Source of the DNA: Albifimbria verrucaria | Lineage: Eukaryota > Ascomycota > Sordariomycetes > Hypocreales > Stachybotryaceae | Direction: 5' to 3' | Assembly (NCBI GenBank): GCA_020081605.1 | Contig: JAHREC010000013.1 | Location: forward strand, 186,001-250,000 | DNA: 64,000 nt | In this document: positions 36,787-48,602 of the stretch, in pieces | How the letters are laid out: each line of letters opens with the position of its first letter | Numbering within the stretch: the first letter of the stretch is position 1 | The notes under the pieces: generated by a model | What the model was told of the DNA's origin: nothing | The model's database searches: none | What the model saw: only the letters and a program-made list of their open reading frames with translations | Program-made: the position numbers and the translations under genes

Positions 36787-38227
36787 AGCGACTTGAGGCA
36801 ACCGAGGTCGCTCCCTGCCGGCCTGAATGAGCACCTCCTCCTTAATTCTCGCAAGATGCCTCATCATTGATTCATGCGCCCTGCGTCAAACAGAAATCGA
36901 GGTCATGGCATAGAGACTCTTGTCAAGTAGTCATTTAGTACGGTGAAGCCGACTTCGTAGATGAATGCCAACATTTGCCTATCCGACTGTCATGTCGAGC
37001 CGATTGTCTCCTCTAACGCAATCCCACCGTTTTAATCGATAAGTAATTTTCTCACTCTTACATTGAGTTGTCCTACAACATTAGACAGATGCCTACCTAG
37101 CCCACTACCCAAGTGAATTCCATTTACTTGAGCCGACAGCCTCCATTTGCTCAACATCATGTCACAATTAACGACAATCATCAGTTAGTGTGACAAATTG
37201 TCGCAGCTGCACTTGCTGAGAGCACTGGGAGTTCTAGACCCATCTCGTACCTCAGAAAAAATCCGTCTCCATGCTTAGCAACAGTAGAAAAAGTCTTGAG
37301 AGCGGCCGCTTGCTCCTCGAAGGGAACCCATGTTTGCATCCCTCCCGGTGCAAGAAACAGAATCCAGTTATGTAAGCGGTCGCAGTGGCATCTATAGCCG
37401 CTATGGCTGCTACAAGCGTCACTGCAACCACTTCCATACCGGAGTTCTACGGCATGCTTCTACGGTATGTGCCGGCGGGGCGGTGCACGGTTTGAGCTCC
37501 ATTTGCACCGGGGCCCCGGTACATCGATGGGATCCACTCCTTGAAGTTCCGCTTACATAAGGTCGACTGACTACACTGGCAACCCTGTCGAAGCTCCGAT
37601 GCCGATCGGTCAAAGCCGTCTACAATAGGCCTCCAGGAAGACACAATTCCTTGCCGGGTATCTGGATGCACAGCCGACAATAGAGTAGCAAGGCAGTGTG
37701 AGTATCATGCCGACTGTGAGACACTATGAGCGAGCACCTAATTGCAAGCGATCGGCCAAGTCTGCAGTTCAGGTATTGGCCGCGGTTGCTATATATGATA
37801 TATGATATGATATCACGGCTCGCCAGCCTTATGGGCACCTGTCAGACTCAGCCGCGAGCTACGGATGAGAAGTTTTAACAACGCTTAGACTCATGACCAC
37901 ACACCGATCATTTTAACATACGCTTTTGAAGGACCCGCCTAGTTTGCATTAATGCGACTCCACATGGCCCAAGCGTTGGACACACGCTGAATTCGGAGGA
38001 CGCGGTGCACACTCGGGTGGGCGGGTGATTGCTCGCTTCCGATACGGGTTCCGTAACTTAACATACGCACATCGATTAAATAAAGCCTTTCCATTTTCAT
38101 TAGATGATGCTTATAACATCAGAAATGTATCTGTCTTCCGCAATCTTCTTGCATACCCTTCCACCAGTTCTTCAACAAGGGCAATACAACCACCTCAAAC
38201 ACCGGAACATCTTCAACACCAGAAAGT
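36787..38227. other. Intergenic spacer
   Basis: 1.4 kb with no gene recognised. A TATGATATATGATATGATAT simple repeat lies at about 37792-37812. Open frames at 37250-37680 are GC-rich but show no domain. Confidence 0.4.
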
Positions 38228-39588
38228 ATGCCGAGTTCATTGAGGGATTCATTTCAAGGCCCCTATATTGGTACTGGCACTCCAACCCAAGATCAGGATA
38301 CATCCATCGAGCCTAAACAGACCTCTGGTCGGAGTAACATACAACAACCCAGTGTTTCTCCTTCGAACATGCTCAGATCTCTCATTCCAGCAGCATTTAT
38401 GATCATAGCTGTCTTCTGGATCAACGCTTCTCATATTTATGGCCTCTTCCTCAACCAGGAGATCATGTCAAGGGAACCATAGTGGCACTTGCAGACTTTG
38501 ACGGTGGTGAATTCGGCGACGCGCTGAGGCTCGCTGCTGCGATGAACAACCAATCTTACGGATTCCCGACATACGCCAATGTCGACACGTCAGAATCTTC
38601 GATTCAGCAGCTCAAACATGATGTCTTCACTGGCAAGTATTGGGCAGCGATCATCGTGGAGGCCGGAGCGTCAACCCGTTTCGACGAAGCGTTGAATGGC
38701 ACAGTTACCTCGTACAATGCCAGCCAGGTCTACACTTGCTACCTCATGTCAGCTAGGTACTACACTCTCTACGCCTCCGGCATTCTCTCGACAACCATCA
38801 CCACCGCCTCCACCGCAGCTGCGGTTTTCAGCAGTCAGTTCATTGCGCCTCGAATCGCTAGCGGCCAGTTCGTAAACACAACTGCCGCCGCGACCGCACT
38901 CGCCGTTCCAGCACGTGCCATTGAAGCGACTGCGGCGTCGCAAGACTTCGGTGACCTAGACGACAAGGTCTTCTTGAACACGATCAGTGTTGTATTTCCC
39001 ATCCTGATGCAGTTCTTCTTCATCATGGCCTGGAACGGCATCTGTAACGGAATGCATCTCTACGCCGCATACAACCTCAAGGCCCACATCCTTGCCCGGC
39101 TCTTCTGGAGCACCTTCTGGCCCATATTTACGAGCCTCTGCTCTGCGGGGTGGACATTCGCCTTCCGAGGCTCCTACCACATGGACGCAAAGATGTTTTT
39201 CGCTTGCTGGGCCGTCACTTGGGTGTTCAGCATGATCAATTTTGACATGGTAGATATCATTACGGGTCTGGTTCCAATGGCTTTTGTCCCGCTAATTTTC
39301 TTGACCTGGATTATCTTCAATGTGGCAGCGTCTCTCGGCGCTCCAGATATGCTTCACGTGTGGTATCGCATCAACTATTTCTTCCCTTCGCTACACTGGT
39401 TCCAAACCCTAATTACGATATTCTCAGCGGGAGGTGTCAATCACCTTCACTATACCTTGCCAACACTTGCAGGATGGTTAGTCCTATTAAAGTGTATCTC
39501 CCCATTGGCGACTAGGGTTCGGGTGAAAAGGGCCCAGCGCGCTTTCCGGTACCTTAGCGAGAGAGATGCCCTTGAAGCGCCTCACTAA
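38228..39588 (+). CDS. SNG1/DUF3533-family membrane protein
   Basis: Membrane protein of the SNG1 family (nitrosoguanidine resistance, DUF3533), linked to drug tolerance and lipid asymmetry in yeast. The ATG at 38228 starts a cytosolic tail, then a first membrane segment (LIPAAFMIIAVFWI). The large extracytoplasmic loop has VALADFDGGEFGDALRLA, equivalent to the NxDxG signature, and LKHDVFTGKYWAAIIVEAG. Five or more C-terminal segments follow (from ISVVFPILMQFFFIMAWN). One frame shift at about 38455 in a run of C separates the N-terminal segment (GLFLN) from GDHVKGTIVAL. The family size of about 450 residues is met. No intron is needed. It may give resistance to compounds, but nothing nearby identifies them. 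Confidence 0.82.
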
Positions 39589-40316
39589 TTCCACTCTTCC
39601 ATGGAGGAGTGAGTTGATACCTATAATTTTCGGGGCTACATCGCCATCTAGACTACCATGTCTCTTTGGAAAAGAACCCCAACCTAGTCAGACTTTATCT
39701 CACAGCCTCGATTTCCTGCCATCGTTTCTGGATTTTTATGATAGCTTTCAGAGGCATTTAGAGGCAAGAATTTTGCCATTTATACCCTCCATAATATCAT
39801 GGTGTTGACGCCAACAAGTTAAGATAGCTCCGATTATTTGACCTGCCTTTCGTCCCCACAATGACCACTTCGTCCGGTAATGCATTCAGATACTGCAAGC
39901 CGCGAACCAGATAGGTAGTAGCGCCAATAGGCCTAGCTGTGTAAACAAAGGAAGCCACTTGAAGCACAAGATTCTTGTCATGGTTATTGTAGAAAGAAAT
40001 CGGTACCTCGGTTCGTGGTTACCATCTTTGCATGCTTAGCGCAATATTTGTCACAGAGAATTCTGGGAATGTAGCACCTAGACCGTACAGTACATATATC
40101 TTGAACCATAATGCGATTGCTAAAATTTGGATGGGCACAACGATTTACTTTCCCGATACGAGGTCGAGATAGGCTACTTCGATGACAAAGCGATATCTTC
40201 GATGCTTCTCTCAAGCCAAAAGAGTAGACGAAGTAAGCAGGAAACTAAACAGAAAGAAATTTACCAACAAGCACCAGCCAAGGCCATTCAATCATTCGGT
40301 AACCACTAATAAAAAG
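39589..40316. other. Intergenic spacer
   Basis: No gene recognised between the SNG1-like gene and the secreted unknown. Confidence 0.4.
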
Positions 40317-40926
40317 ATGCATCTAAGTGCAGTTTTCCAAGCTTTGATGCTCCTTAGTGAAGTTCAAGCTGCTCACTATGAGGGCCGCAATACCAAAGGC
40401 TGCATCTTAGAATGGGGTCCCTTGAGCGTGTGTAATGATCCAACGACCGTGCCGAATATTTCAACCATACCTGCACTGATCCAAGTCTACCCTAAAGAAT
40501 GCTAATACCAATGTTCTCAGGGGCCATGGCATAAAGGTTCTTCAGACTTTTTATAGTAGCATTTTCTCCGGAATGGCTTCTCCAAGCGATCATATAAGCT
40601 CTATTGAAACCATCAGAGTCCTTCCAGGAATTTTCAATGTCTGGCATAATATACCAGTGTCTATTGATGAGCCGCTGCCGTCTCTTAAATGCCGTTCTGG
40701 CGGCAAAGCGAAAATCATCAACTCCACAGTGTACCAAACGACAAGCGTAGATAATATGAGGGTCATTCAATGCAACGGTGCCAGTATAGCTGTTGTCGAT
40801 TTAAGCTTCAACTACAACCATACCGTAAGTCTCTTCAGCTTGGGCCGGCTGATGGACGGATCGCAGATCGCAACGCCAGAGTATAAAATGCTTGTGCCGT
40901 GTTCGAAGTCTTACCGGGAATCCTAG
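40317..40926 (+). CDS. Secreted protein of unknown family, one frame break
   Basis: The ATG at 40317 opens a signal peptide (MHLSAVFQALMLLSEVQA). The mature part starts AHYEGRNTKGC. The frame shifts near 40490; after it the reading STLKNANTNVLRGHGIKVL runs on through SIETIRVLPGIFNVWH to the stop at 40926, giving about 200 residues. Five Cys are spread along the mature protein, and NST, NIST and NHT offer N-glycosylation sites. I cannot assign a family. Without the join one would call a 62-residue secreted peptide and a separate 117-residue frame, but the smooth continuation argues for one gene. Confidence 0.5.
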
Positions 40927-42513
40927 AAATTCTGGTAATTAGAGGAGAGTTCAGAACCTTCATGCTTTGAATTGAATTAGTGGCTGTAAGTCACAATACG
41001 GGATCATAAGATCATAGATCTATCCTCGACAGCTAGTATTACAGCGACTGATGTGCTGCTCCGTCCCCGCCTCTAAAAGCAAATAGAACCAATACTCCCA
41101 TTTACTTTTATTTCTAAGCGTATAAGATATAAGAATGGATTGAATAGATAGGAAAGATAAATGCAGACCGTTGTTGAGAACATGAGCTAGGAATAGAAGA
41201 ACCCTGGCCGCCCATGTCGCTTACTACGGAACGGCACAATTTGATGGATAAGCCCTACGACTGCCTGCATACGATGCTATGGTGACTAGCACTTGCATTT
41301 AGTCTATCAGCTTATTGGTAGAAAGATCAAAAAGGTTATGTTTGAGTAAAAGAGAAAGATATGTAAGGAGTCTGGAGTAAAACACTGTCAGTCATTTATA
41401 GCACACAGTCATGAAAAACCTCTTCGGGCCACTCCCAAGGAATACAATTCTGTTTAACAGATAGAGTTGCCGTTTAGGCAGCCTAATAAAGGCACCAGAG
41501 GGGTCGCTCAGTAACGGTTGCTTTCGAATGGACGATTCCCGCCTCTGCACGCCTCATTTACCGAAGTGCATAGGTCAGCCAATAGTCAGAGCTGGGAAGC
41601 TGGGATGGACACCTTGAAAGAATGATATCTAGGCTGTGGCTCCTCCTCCTTGAGGAATTTTGAGTGTTCTTTGGACTACAAAAGGTCCTTTGCTTGTGCC
41701 AATGAAGACACGACGTCGAGTCTCCACCGAGCGATGAGAACCTTTATGGACATGTGGTGTGTCAGTGATGCCTCCACTGTTGGTCCTAGATTGCCAGCCA
41801 CATCATTTCACCCCTGCAATGTGTGGATATTTGGCTATTCCTGGGATTTTTCTGTTGGCCTCTAGGCATGTCCTGTTCGTATCGATTGAGGACATCAAGG
41901 TATCCAACGGCGTCATACGCTCGGGCGGGTATCAACGCTTGGCTGCCGCTGCACTATGTTCCAATTAAGCTGGTAGCCCCATTGTCCTAAAAAGCAACAC
42001 CACTAAAACAGTCTTAGTGTGTGTGGCTGTGGCTCTACAGTTGTGGCCTCCACGGTGAGATTCCTTGCTGGCTCGAACTACTCAGCTTTCCCGTGATTTC
42101 CTTGGGCGCCGTTCCAACAAAACAGACGGACCAATCCCATAACATTATTTTTGGTCGCCACGTCCGTGGCCATCTTTTACCTTGCTAATGCTACAGAGTC
42201 TCATCTGTTTCTGATGGGACGAGCTCCATTTGGCACTATGTAAGTGGTGTCTTTAAGCACTAAAAAACTGAAGATGAAGAGGAAGTTGGATGTAGCCAAG
42301 GAACGAAAGTCATAACGGTGGGATACCCTGATGGCGACGGACCAAGGGTCCAAAATGCCAAGGAGCAGTCCATAATATTTGAGCTAGGATAGGTCTGACT
42401 TTATTGGAATTTGCCTCACTAATACTTATATCCGAGCTCCTGGCTTTTTCCAATTTACACACCACGACACAGTCTGCAACATTTTCTGAAGGAAAACGTC
42501 GCCTGGAATCAAG
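40927..42513. other. Intergenic spacer with possible remnant
   Basis: No complete gene. Open frames at 41650-41968 in two phases contain a hydrophobic stretch (MCGYLAIPGIFLLAS) but no family motif. The end of the region is the ZIP promoter. Confidence 0.35.
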
Positions 42514-44546
42514 ATGCTGTTTGCTGCCCTGCTCTACGCGAACGGTGTGTCGGCTGTCGCCGCCGCTCTGGTAGAGAGGGAAGATGCTACCGCTGCTGGC
42601 CCAGCCTTCAAATCGGTCACTGGATGCCACTTCCACGGAACTGTCCAGTAAGTTTGTCAACCGAGTTGCCAGGAGGATACATGCTTACCAAAAACCGCAC
42701 AATAAAGATACTGTATGGCCGGTGCAACGGAATATAAGGTTATTCCTGAAGCTGTCATAACCGCAACGGAAGACGCGCCTAAATCTTATACCGCATGCCA
42801 CAATCATGGGACTGATACGCATGGACAACCCTTCCGCATTACGTTTTTAAATGCTAATTATCTTCTAGTTACTGCATGGAACCGAGTGCCAACGGCGAGG
42901 TCCAACTGGTCAATGCTGAAGCCACTATTACCACGAGCTCCGACCCAGCAAAAACTTCTGCACCCAAAATTACCGCCATCACCGACTGCCACATTTCATC
43001 TAACTCTGTGTAAGCCCCGACGATGGGAACCATTATTGCGAACGAAAGTTCTTACATGCACAACCAGGTTCTGCTCAGCAAGTTCGACTGAATACTACGT
43101 GCAAACCTCCGTCACTGCTACGGGAGATGTGCCTGCTCAGTTCACTGGTTGCCATAGCCACGGGGAGGATACGTAAGCTCTTCTAACAAGGCCTTGCAGT
43201 ACTAGACTAATCGCATGTTAGCTACTGTCTAACCGAAACTGACGAGGTCGCTATCATGCCAGCCGCTGATATTGAGTCGGGTGATGCAGATCCAGAGGAA
43301 AAGCACTGTCATTTCCACGCTGGTGTCGAGTAAGTACTACCGAGAGATTTTCCAAAGCCTGGGTTCCCACTGATAATCTACAGGCACTGCATAGGAGCTG
43401 GCGAGTCGGAGAATGGCGCACCCCAGAACTGCGATCGAACTGACAGGGATTACGACATTCCCATCCGTATAGGCATGCTCTTCGTTACTTTAGTTGCCAG
43501 TTCAATCGGTAATACGCAAAACACATTCACTGCATGTCCTTTACTCATACATCACAGGTGTATTCGGCCCTATTCTTCTCTCCCGATTCATGCAAGTCAA
43601 AAGCAACTTGTTCCTCATCGTACTCAAGCAATTTGGTACTGGTGTTATCATTTCGACTGCTTTTGCCCATGTGAGAACTTCAAGCTTTATCCTTTCATTC
43701 ACATCAAGCTAACCCTGCAACAGTTGTACACCCACGCTACTTTGATGTTTGGAAACAGCTGTTTAACAGGTTTGGAATATGAGGCAACCACCTCAGCCAT
43801 AGTCATGGCTGGCTTGTTTATTTCCTTCCTGATCGAAGTCTTCGTTTCTCGTGCTCTTCGTAGCAATCAGGAGAAAAAAGCCGAGGGCGGGCAGTTGGAC
43901 GCTTCGCCTGCCGATATCGCCAAGGCCGAAACCGGGAATGTTGCGATCATGGAAGCTGGTATCATTTTCCACTCTATACGTATGTTATCTTGCAGTTATC
44001 CTCGTTCACGAAGGACATTGGACTAACATCATCAGTTATCGGTGTCACCACGGTTGTTGCAGGGATTCTTTCTACATTACGCTTGCTATTGTTATTATCT
44101 TTCACCAACTCTTCGAAGGTATTGCCCTGGGCACCCGTATCGCAGCTCTCGGGTATGGTTCAACCTTCGCCAAAGCTTCAGTCTCCTCGCACTGTCATGA
44201 AATCCCGGCTACTCAAGTTGATCGTAGCCTGCCATCTACTGTATCGCTGACGAGGAAGTTGCTTATGGGAACAGCCTTCGCGCTTGTAACGCCAATTGGC
44301 ATGGCCATTGGGATTGGTGTCTTAACCACCTTCAATGGAAACGATCCTTCAACCATTATTGCAATTGGTACTTTGGATGCATTGTCCGCTGGTATCCTCA
44401 TTTGGGTTGGTGTCGTTGAGATGATGGCCCATGACTGGATGCTTGGAGGTGATGTGACTAATGCAAATCACCTGACAACCGCTCTCGCCATGTTTGGCCT
44501 CATTGCCGGCATGGTGCTTATGAGTTTTCTAGGAAAATGGGCATAA
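42514..44546 (+). CDS. ZIP-family zinc transporter with repeated Cys/His ectodomain
   Basis: Plasma-membrane zinc (or iron) importer. The start at 42514 gives a signal peptide, then about 200 residues outside the cell built from repeated zinc-binding units: TGCHFHGTVQYC, TACHNHGTDTYC, TDCHISSNSVFC, TGCHSHGEDTYC and HCHFHAGVEHC. The ZIP core follows with LLSRFMQVKSNLF, TGVIISTAFAH, EAGIIFHS and IIFHQLFEGIALGTRIA, the metal-pathway segments 4 and 5, ending SFLGKWA at 44546. About eight short introns are needed; most have GT-AG ends and split the repeats just before YC. One intron has a GC donor (GATAC/GCATGG at about 42821). One frame shift in a run of G at about 44062 falls before DSFYITLAIV. 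Related Aspergillus importers also carry zinc-binding N-termini. Confidence 0.82.
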
Positions 44547-45018
44547 ATATCCCCATAACATCGCGCAATGAGAGATTCGTGGACAAAGCAATTGTAGTGG
44601 GCATAGAAAAGTAGCCCTTAACCTACTGATCCAGTTACATTGGTTGGCAGGCGTTGCCTTGTTTCTGAAATCAAGGCTATTGTAAAAAGAATCGAAGACG
44701 AAATAGGTATTATATTATAGCTCATCTTAATGTTGCCAAGTATAATATATTACGTCCCCAAGTGGTCTACACCGCTTGAAAGTCCATATAAAGATGTCCA
44801 GCTACTGAGTGCAATTCAAGTGGTGCAAAAGACCCACAGTCCTCAAGACATTCACGGCTGTCGTCAAAACTTCAGTGTTGGCTACATTTTAGCCTCCCCA
44901 AAGTTAATGCTGAAAAGTGCCGTCAACTAACCTTTCGTCTCAAATTGCGAATGAAAGAGAATGGACTACTCGCCCCTCTGAACAGCAGGTGTCTTCCCAC
45001 TCCCTGTTTAGGCGTCAG
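44547..45018. other. Intergenic spacer
   Basis: Contains the ZIP 3' end. No gene is seen. Confidence 0.35.
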
Positions 45019-45263
45019 AATGAAAATAATAACTACGAGTATTGCATTGGCTTTCATTTTCCAAACATTCTTTGGACCCAGAAAGCGTTGAGCCATCGTC
45101 TGAACTCATACCCTCGTACTCCAGCGGAAAGTCCATAGCCATACCTTCGCGGGCTGATGTTGTGAGACAGGAACTACATCCTACATTCACTCGCACTTAT
45201 AGCGCATGTATGCAGTTCATTACAGTGATAGATATAGAGAACACGGTCACCACTAACCTTTGA
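45019..45263 (+). CDS. Possible small secreted protein, one frame break
   Basis: The ATG at 45019 opens MKIITTSIALAFIFQTFF, a convincing signal-peptide core, but the frame stops after 23 codons. A shift near 45078 beside T and G runs would continue into DPESVEPSSELIPSYSSGK and end at 45263, about 80 residues in total. The mature part is Ser-rich with one Cys. No family is recognised. It is tail to tail with the LPMO-like gene. Weak call, made mainly on the signal peptide. Confidence 0.3.
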
Positions 45264-45582
45264 GACGCTAAACCGCATACTCTGGTGTTTTGCTTCGAGC
45301 CAAGACCAACTGAAACTTGATGGCTGCGCATTTTTACAGCAGCAGTCCTTATGCTTAATGAAAGTCTGTGTTTGGCGAATTGGACTAAGATTGTGTTAAA
45401 TTTGCCCGGCATTTGATCTGGCTCCAAGGAATGCACCCTCACACTGCCTAAGAGATAGCGAAACATGCTATTCATGAAATTCAATATCTTTCCTGTCTCG
45501 TAGCAGTCGAACCTTCGTGCTATCCTAGACAGCGTCCTACTAAATGTGCTTGATAGTTTCTAGTAGTTTACCTCGACCTGAA

Positions 45583-46411
45583 CTACACTTTGTAATTACT
45601 GCTATTTCGTGACACATAAAAGTCGAAGCAACTCTCAAAAGTCTGATTGATCGTATAGGCCAACCAGTACCATTGCACGACGCATCTACCAGGCGTATCA
45701 CAAGCCGAGTCAATATTCTCAGGAATAGTTACGTTGAAGTTGACTGTTTCTAGTTTAGATACCATAGCAAAAAATAGAGGACATGGACTGTTAGATTACC
45801 TTCGTTAAGTGGAGAGTCGGCTTCGGAAGATAGTGGCCAATCATCCCAGCTGCGGAGGGGTCCGTTAACCATTTTCTTTGTCGTGGTATCAACGATAGAA
45901 ATATTCTTCATCGAATGTTAGAATTTCAGCATCTCGCGTGCCATCATGAAAGGATTTGGCTCACGGCATAAGCGGGACGGTGAGCGACCTTGAGGTAAAT
46001 GTTGATAGGCACAGCATCACCTGGTTTCAAGACTTGCACGTTTTCGCGGTTGTCCTCGAATTGGTAACCCTGCAAAGATAGACATCGCAAGCAATATCAT
46101 CTTTGGCTGCCTTCAGAGAGCCGTCTACGGAACCGAGGTTGTCTGGTGATTTTGACTGTCAGCACGGTACCGGGTTATCACCGTAATTTCTGGATTGAAT
46201 CAAGGCACCTCTTTCCAAGTACTTGACCACTGATTCTCCGCAGAGTTTATTATGCTGAAGACCTGTCTGCGCCGTATCATCAGTTGCACAGTTCACGAGC
46301 TTAGAAAAGAGATCACACCTTGCGAGGAGTGGGTGTAATGAAAATGCCGTGGGACGTAACACCAGCTGCCATGGCGACCACAATGATCGATTGCCCAAGC
46401 ACGGCCTTCAT
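45583..46411 (-). CDS. LPMO-like secreted protein (N-terminal His, chitin-binding-type fold)
   Basis: Five exons: 46411-46319, 46266-46209, 46142-45965, 45905-45800 and 45749-45583, with GT-AG introns that restore one protein. The signal peptide (MKAVLGQSIIVVAMAAGVTS) is followed by HGIFITPTPRK, placing a His as first mature residue, the hallmark of a copper His-brace. Family-like motifs follow: HNKLCGESVVKYLER, CDVYLCR, GYQFEDNREN, VAHRPAYANISIVD and the end CVVQWYWLAYTINQTFESC. The second His may be that of AHRP. I recognise the pattern as that of fungal LPMO-like secreted proteins (AA11/AA16-type) but cannot fix the AA number. One G is missing between CR and GYQF at about 46066. It lies divergent from the AA9 gene. 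Confidence 0.65.
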
Positions 46412-47610
46412 TTTCGGTGACGTTATCGATTATTAGAATTATCTTAATCCCCACATACAGCGATGGTACCTTAATGAGCACAACAAACGCAACCAGTCAG
46501 GGAATCGAGGCACTTTTAAACCTGGACCAGATTGCTTAAACAGTTAGGCGAGAGTAAGAGTGCACAGTGGGACATTGTCTTGGCTTTTAGCATTTCGGCA
46601 TTCCTAGCCGGTTCAAGTCGCCGTATTAATCCATTTTATGCCGTGGTGTGGTGGGCTGGCTATCAAGGTGTCGTCGTGTTTACAATGCACCACAGAGTAC
46701 GGAAGGATGTTATTTGCTAGTATACAACGCGGTTGGCGGGGGCTGGATGTCCATCCTTCTGAATCGCATAATGGCGCACACTCCGGCTTGCAGTATAAAT
46801 TATAAATTTGACTGGTAATGGCTAAACAATATCCTTCGCTGCGTTTTAACACCCTGATAGACAACGGACCACTCTTGGACGTGGATAGACAACTGATATA
46901 TGCCGTGATTTGGAACCAAGTAGACAAGCTTGATTGACGGCATTTTTTAGTTCGAGTGAACCTTGTCGCTGCAAGACTGTTGTATGGTTATACATTTACG
47001 CGGCTTGCGTATGTCACTAAACGGTACATATACCGCTCTGGATATCTGGTATCAATTTGCTATAATTTTCAGTTCTTTGTATTTGCAACTCTGATGACTG
47101 TATGTTGGCTATAGATGACCCGAACATGTTTGACTGGACGGATATATTATAATGGAAATCATCCGTCAAGTGCTACTACCCTACGATCAGTCCACCCGTG
47201 GGTAGAAACAGGGGTAGGCGGAGTCACAAGGAGTTCAGTTATGGAAAGTGATTTTCTAGCAACCAATCGCGGCTTCGTTGGTCAAACCTCCTGCCAAAAA
47301 GATCTGTTTGGCAAGAAGGCTAGAACTAAAGCTTGAATATAAGAGTTGTATTATACTAGCTCAATTCGTCAACCTACATTGAAAACGTAGTTTATATAAA
47401 TCAATAATACGAGATTTGCAAGAAGGTGGCAATCTTTACCCACCTTCTTATCCACCATCATGGATTTGAGCCATCAGGGTGAGCGCCTTAGCACGGCATC
47501 AGCTTTTACAGTCTAATTTGTGAAGGAGACTATATAGGGAGTGACTGCCTCGCATCGACGGATTTTTGTTTCTTCATTTTATAGTACAGTCAGTCGATAG
47601 TACAGTCATT
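46412..47610. other. Divergent region between two LPMO genes
   Basis: 1.2 kb shared upstream region of the LPMO-like gene (minus) and the AA9 gene (plus). No gene recognised. Confidence 0.45.
47531..47538 (+). promoter_or_regulatory. TATA box of the AA9 gene
   Basis: TATATAGG, 80 bp before the ATG at 47611, a normal distance for a fungal core promoter. Confidence 0.5.
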
Positions 47611-48602
47611 ATGAGAGCTCAATCTTTTCTTACCATCGCCGCGGCGGTTATACCAGTTGCTGCTCATGGTGGTGTTTTCAACTACACCATCGATGGCGTT
47701 GAGTACCCTGGGTAAGAACTATGGTGACCCATCATATCCATCTGACTTACACCTGTTCTAGACATTACCCCTGGTGGCCCTCGAAGGTCAAGTTTCCATT
47801 CAACGACGATGGTATCCTGACCCTATCGTCAATCTATCGCATCCATACATGGCCTGCAATCGAGGCAACCCTTTGCAGCTAGAATTTCCAAAGCAACATG
47901 GGCTTGTTAAAGCAGGTGGAATCGTTGAAGCATACTACACCCCGCCCAAGTGTCCAGACAATTGGGTACTTCCTTCGAAGCCCATGTTTCCGGAGTACGG
48001 TGATGCCTCACCTGCCTGGTGCATCGATTCGGCTTGGTACCACTACTGGGGACCAATGAATGTCTACCTTGCCGACTGTCAAGGGCCATGCGACCAGTAT
48101 GATGCGGCTGGGGAGCGCTGGTTTAAGATTTGGGAAACAGGATATTCCCCACCGGTTGGCCCGCAGGGTCTATTGAAGAATCGCCTATCACTGAACGACG
48201 AACTTGGGAGCAAAATGAATTACATTCGAAGTCTATCAGAGTCACAATTCCGAAGGAGTTGAAATCGGGACATTACCTGATTCGCCATGAGGTGTACTTT
48301 ACTGAAGGCGAAAAGGTGGTACCACAGCTGTTTCCCACGTGTGCTCAAATTGAAGTCGTTGGTAATGGTACACAGCTCCCTACGGCTGAATATCTCGTTT
48401 CGTTCCCTGGGGCCTACAAATACTCGGACCCAGCTTTTGCGAACCAAGGTGAATGGAACCTGAAGGAGAGGTCTCAAACTTATGTACGTGTTGCAATTAA
48501 TGCTTAGATTGACTGCCTCAGTATGTTGACATGGTTGAACAGAACTTTTCAATGCCCGGTCCAAAAATTTGGAGCCCAAGCCCCGTACCTCCCAAAGACT
48601 AG
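47611..48602 (+). CDS. AA9 lytic polysaccharide monooxygenase
   Basis: Secreted copper enzyme that oxidatively cleaves cellulose or other beta-glucans. Exon 1 (47611-47711) gives the signal peptide (MRAQSFLTIAAAVIPVAA) and mature HGGVFNYTIDGVEYPG; the first His is the brace ligand. Exon 2 starts at 47762. SIQRRWYPDPI, WYHYWGPMNVYLADC (second brace His), SGHYLIRHEVYF (second-sphere His), PTCAQIEV and FPGAYKYSDP are AA9 landmarks. The final intron (GTACGT...GAACAG) joins SQTY to NFSMPGPKIWSP, ending at 48602; without it the frame stops at 48507. Shifts near 47781 and 48145 break the frame in exon 2. The axial position reads QLFPTC, where most AA9s have Tyr. No cellulose-binding module follows. 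Confidence 0.85.

Noticed and set aside
37250..37700. Overlapping GC-rich open frames on both strands.
   Set aside because: No domain, no signal peptide and no conserved frame. They look like chance.
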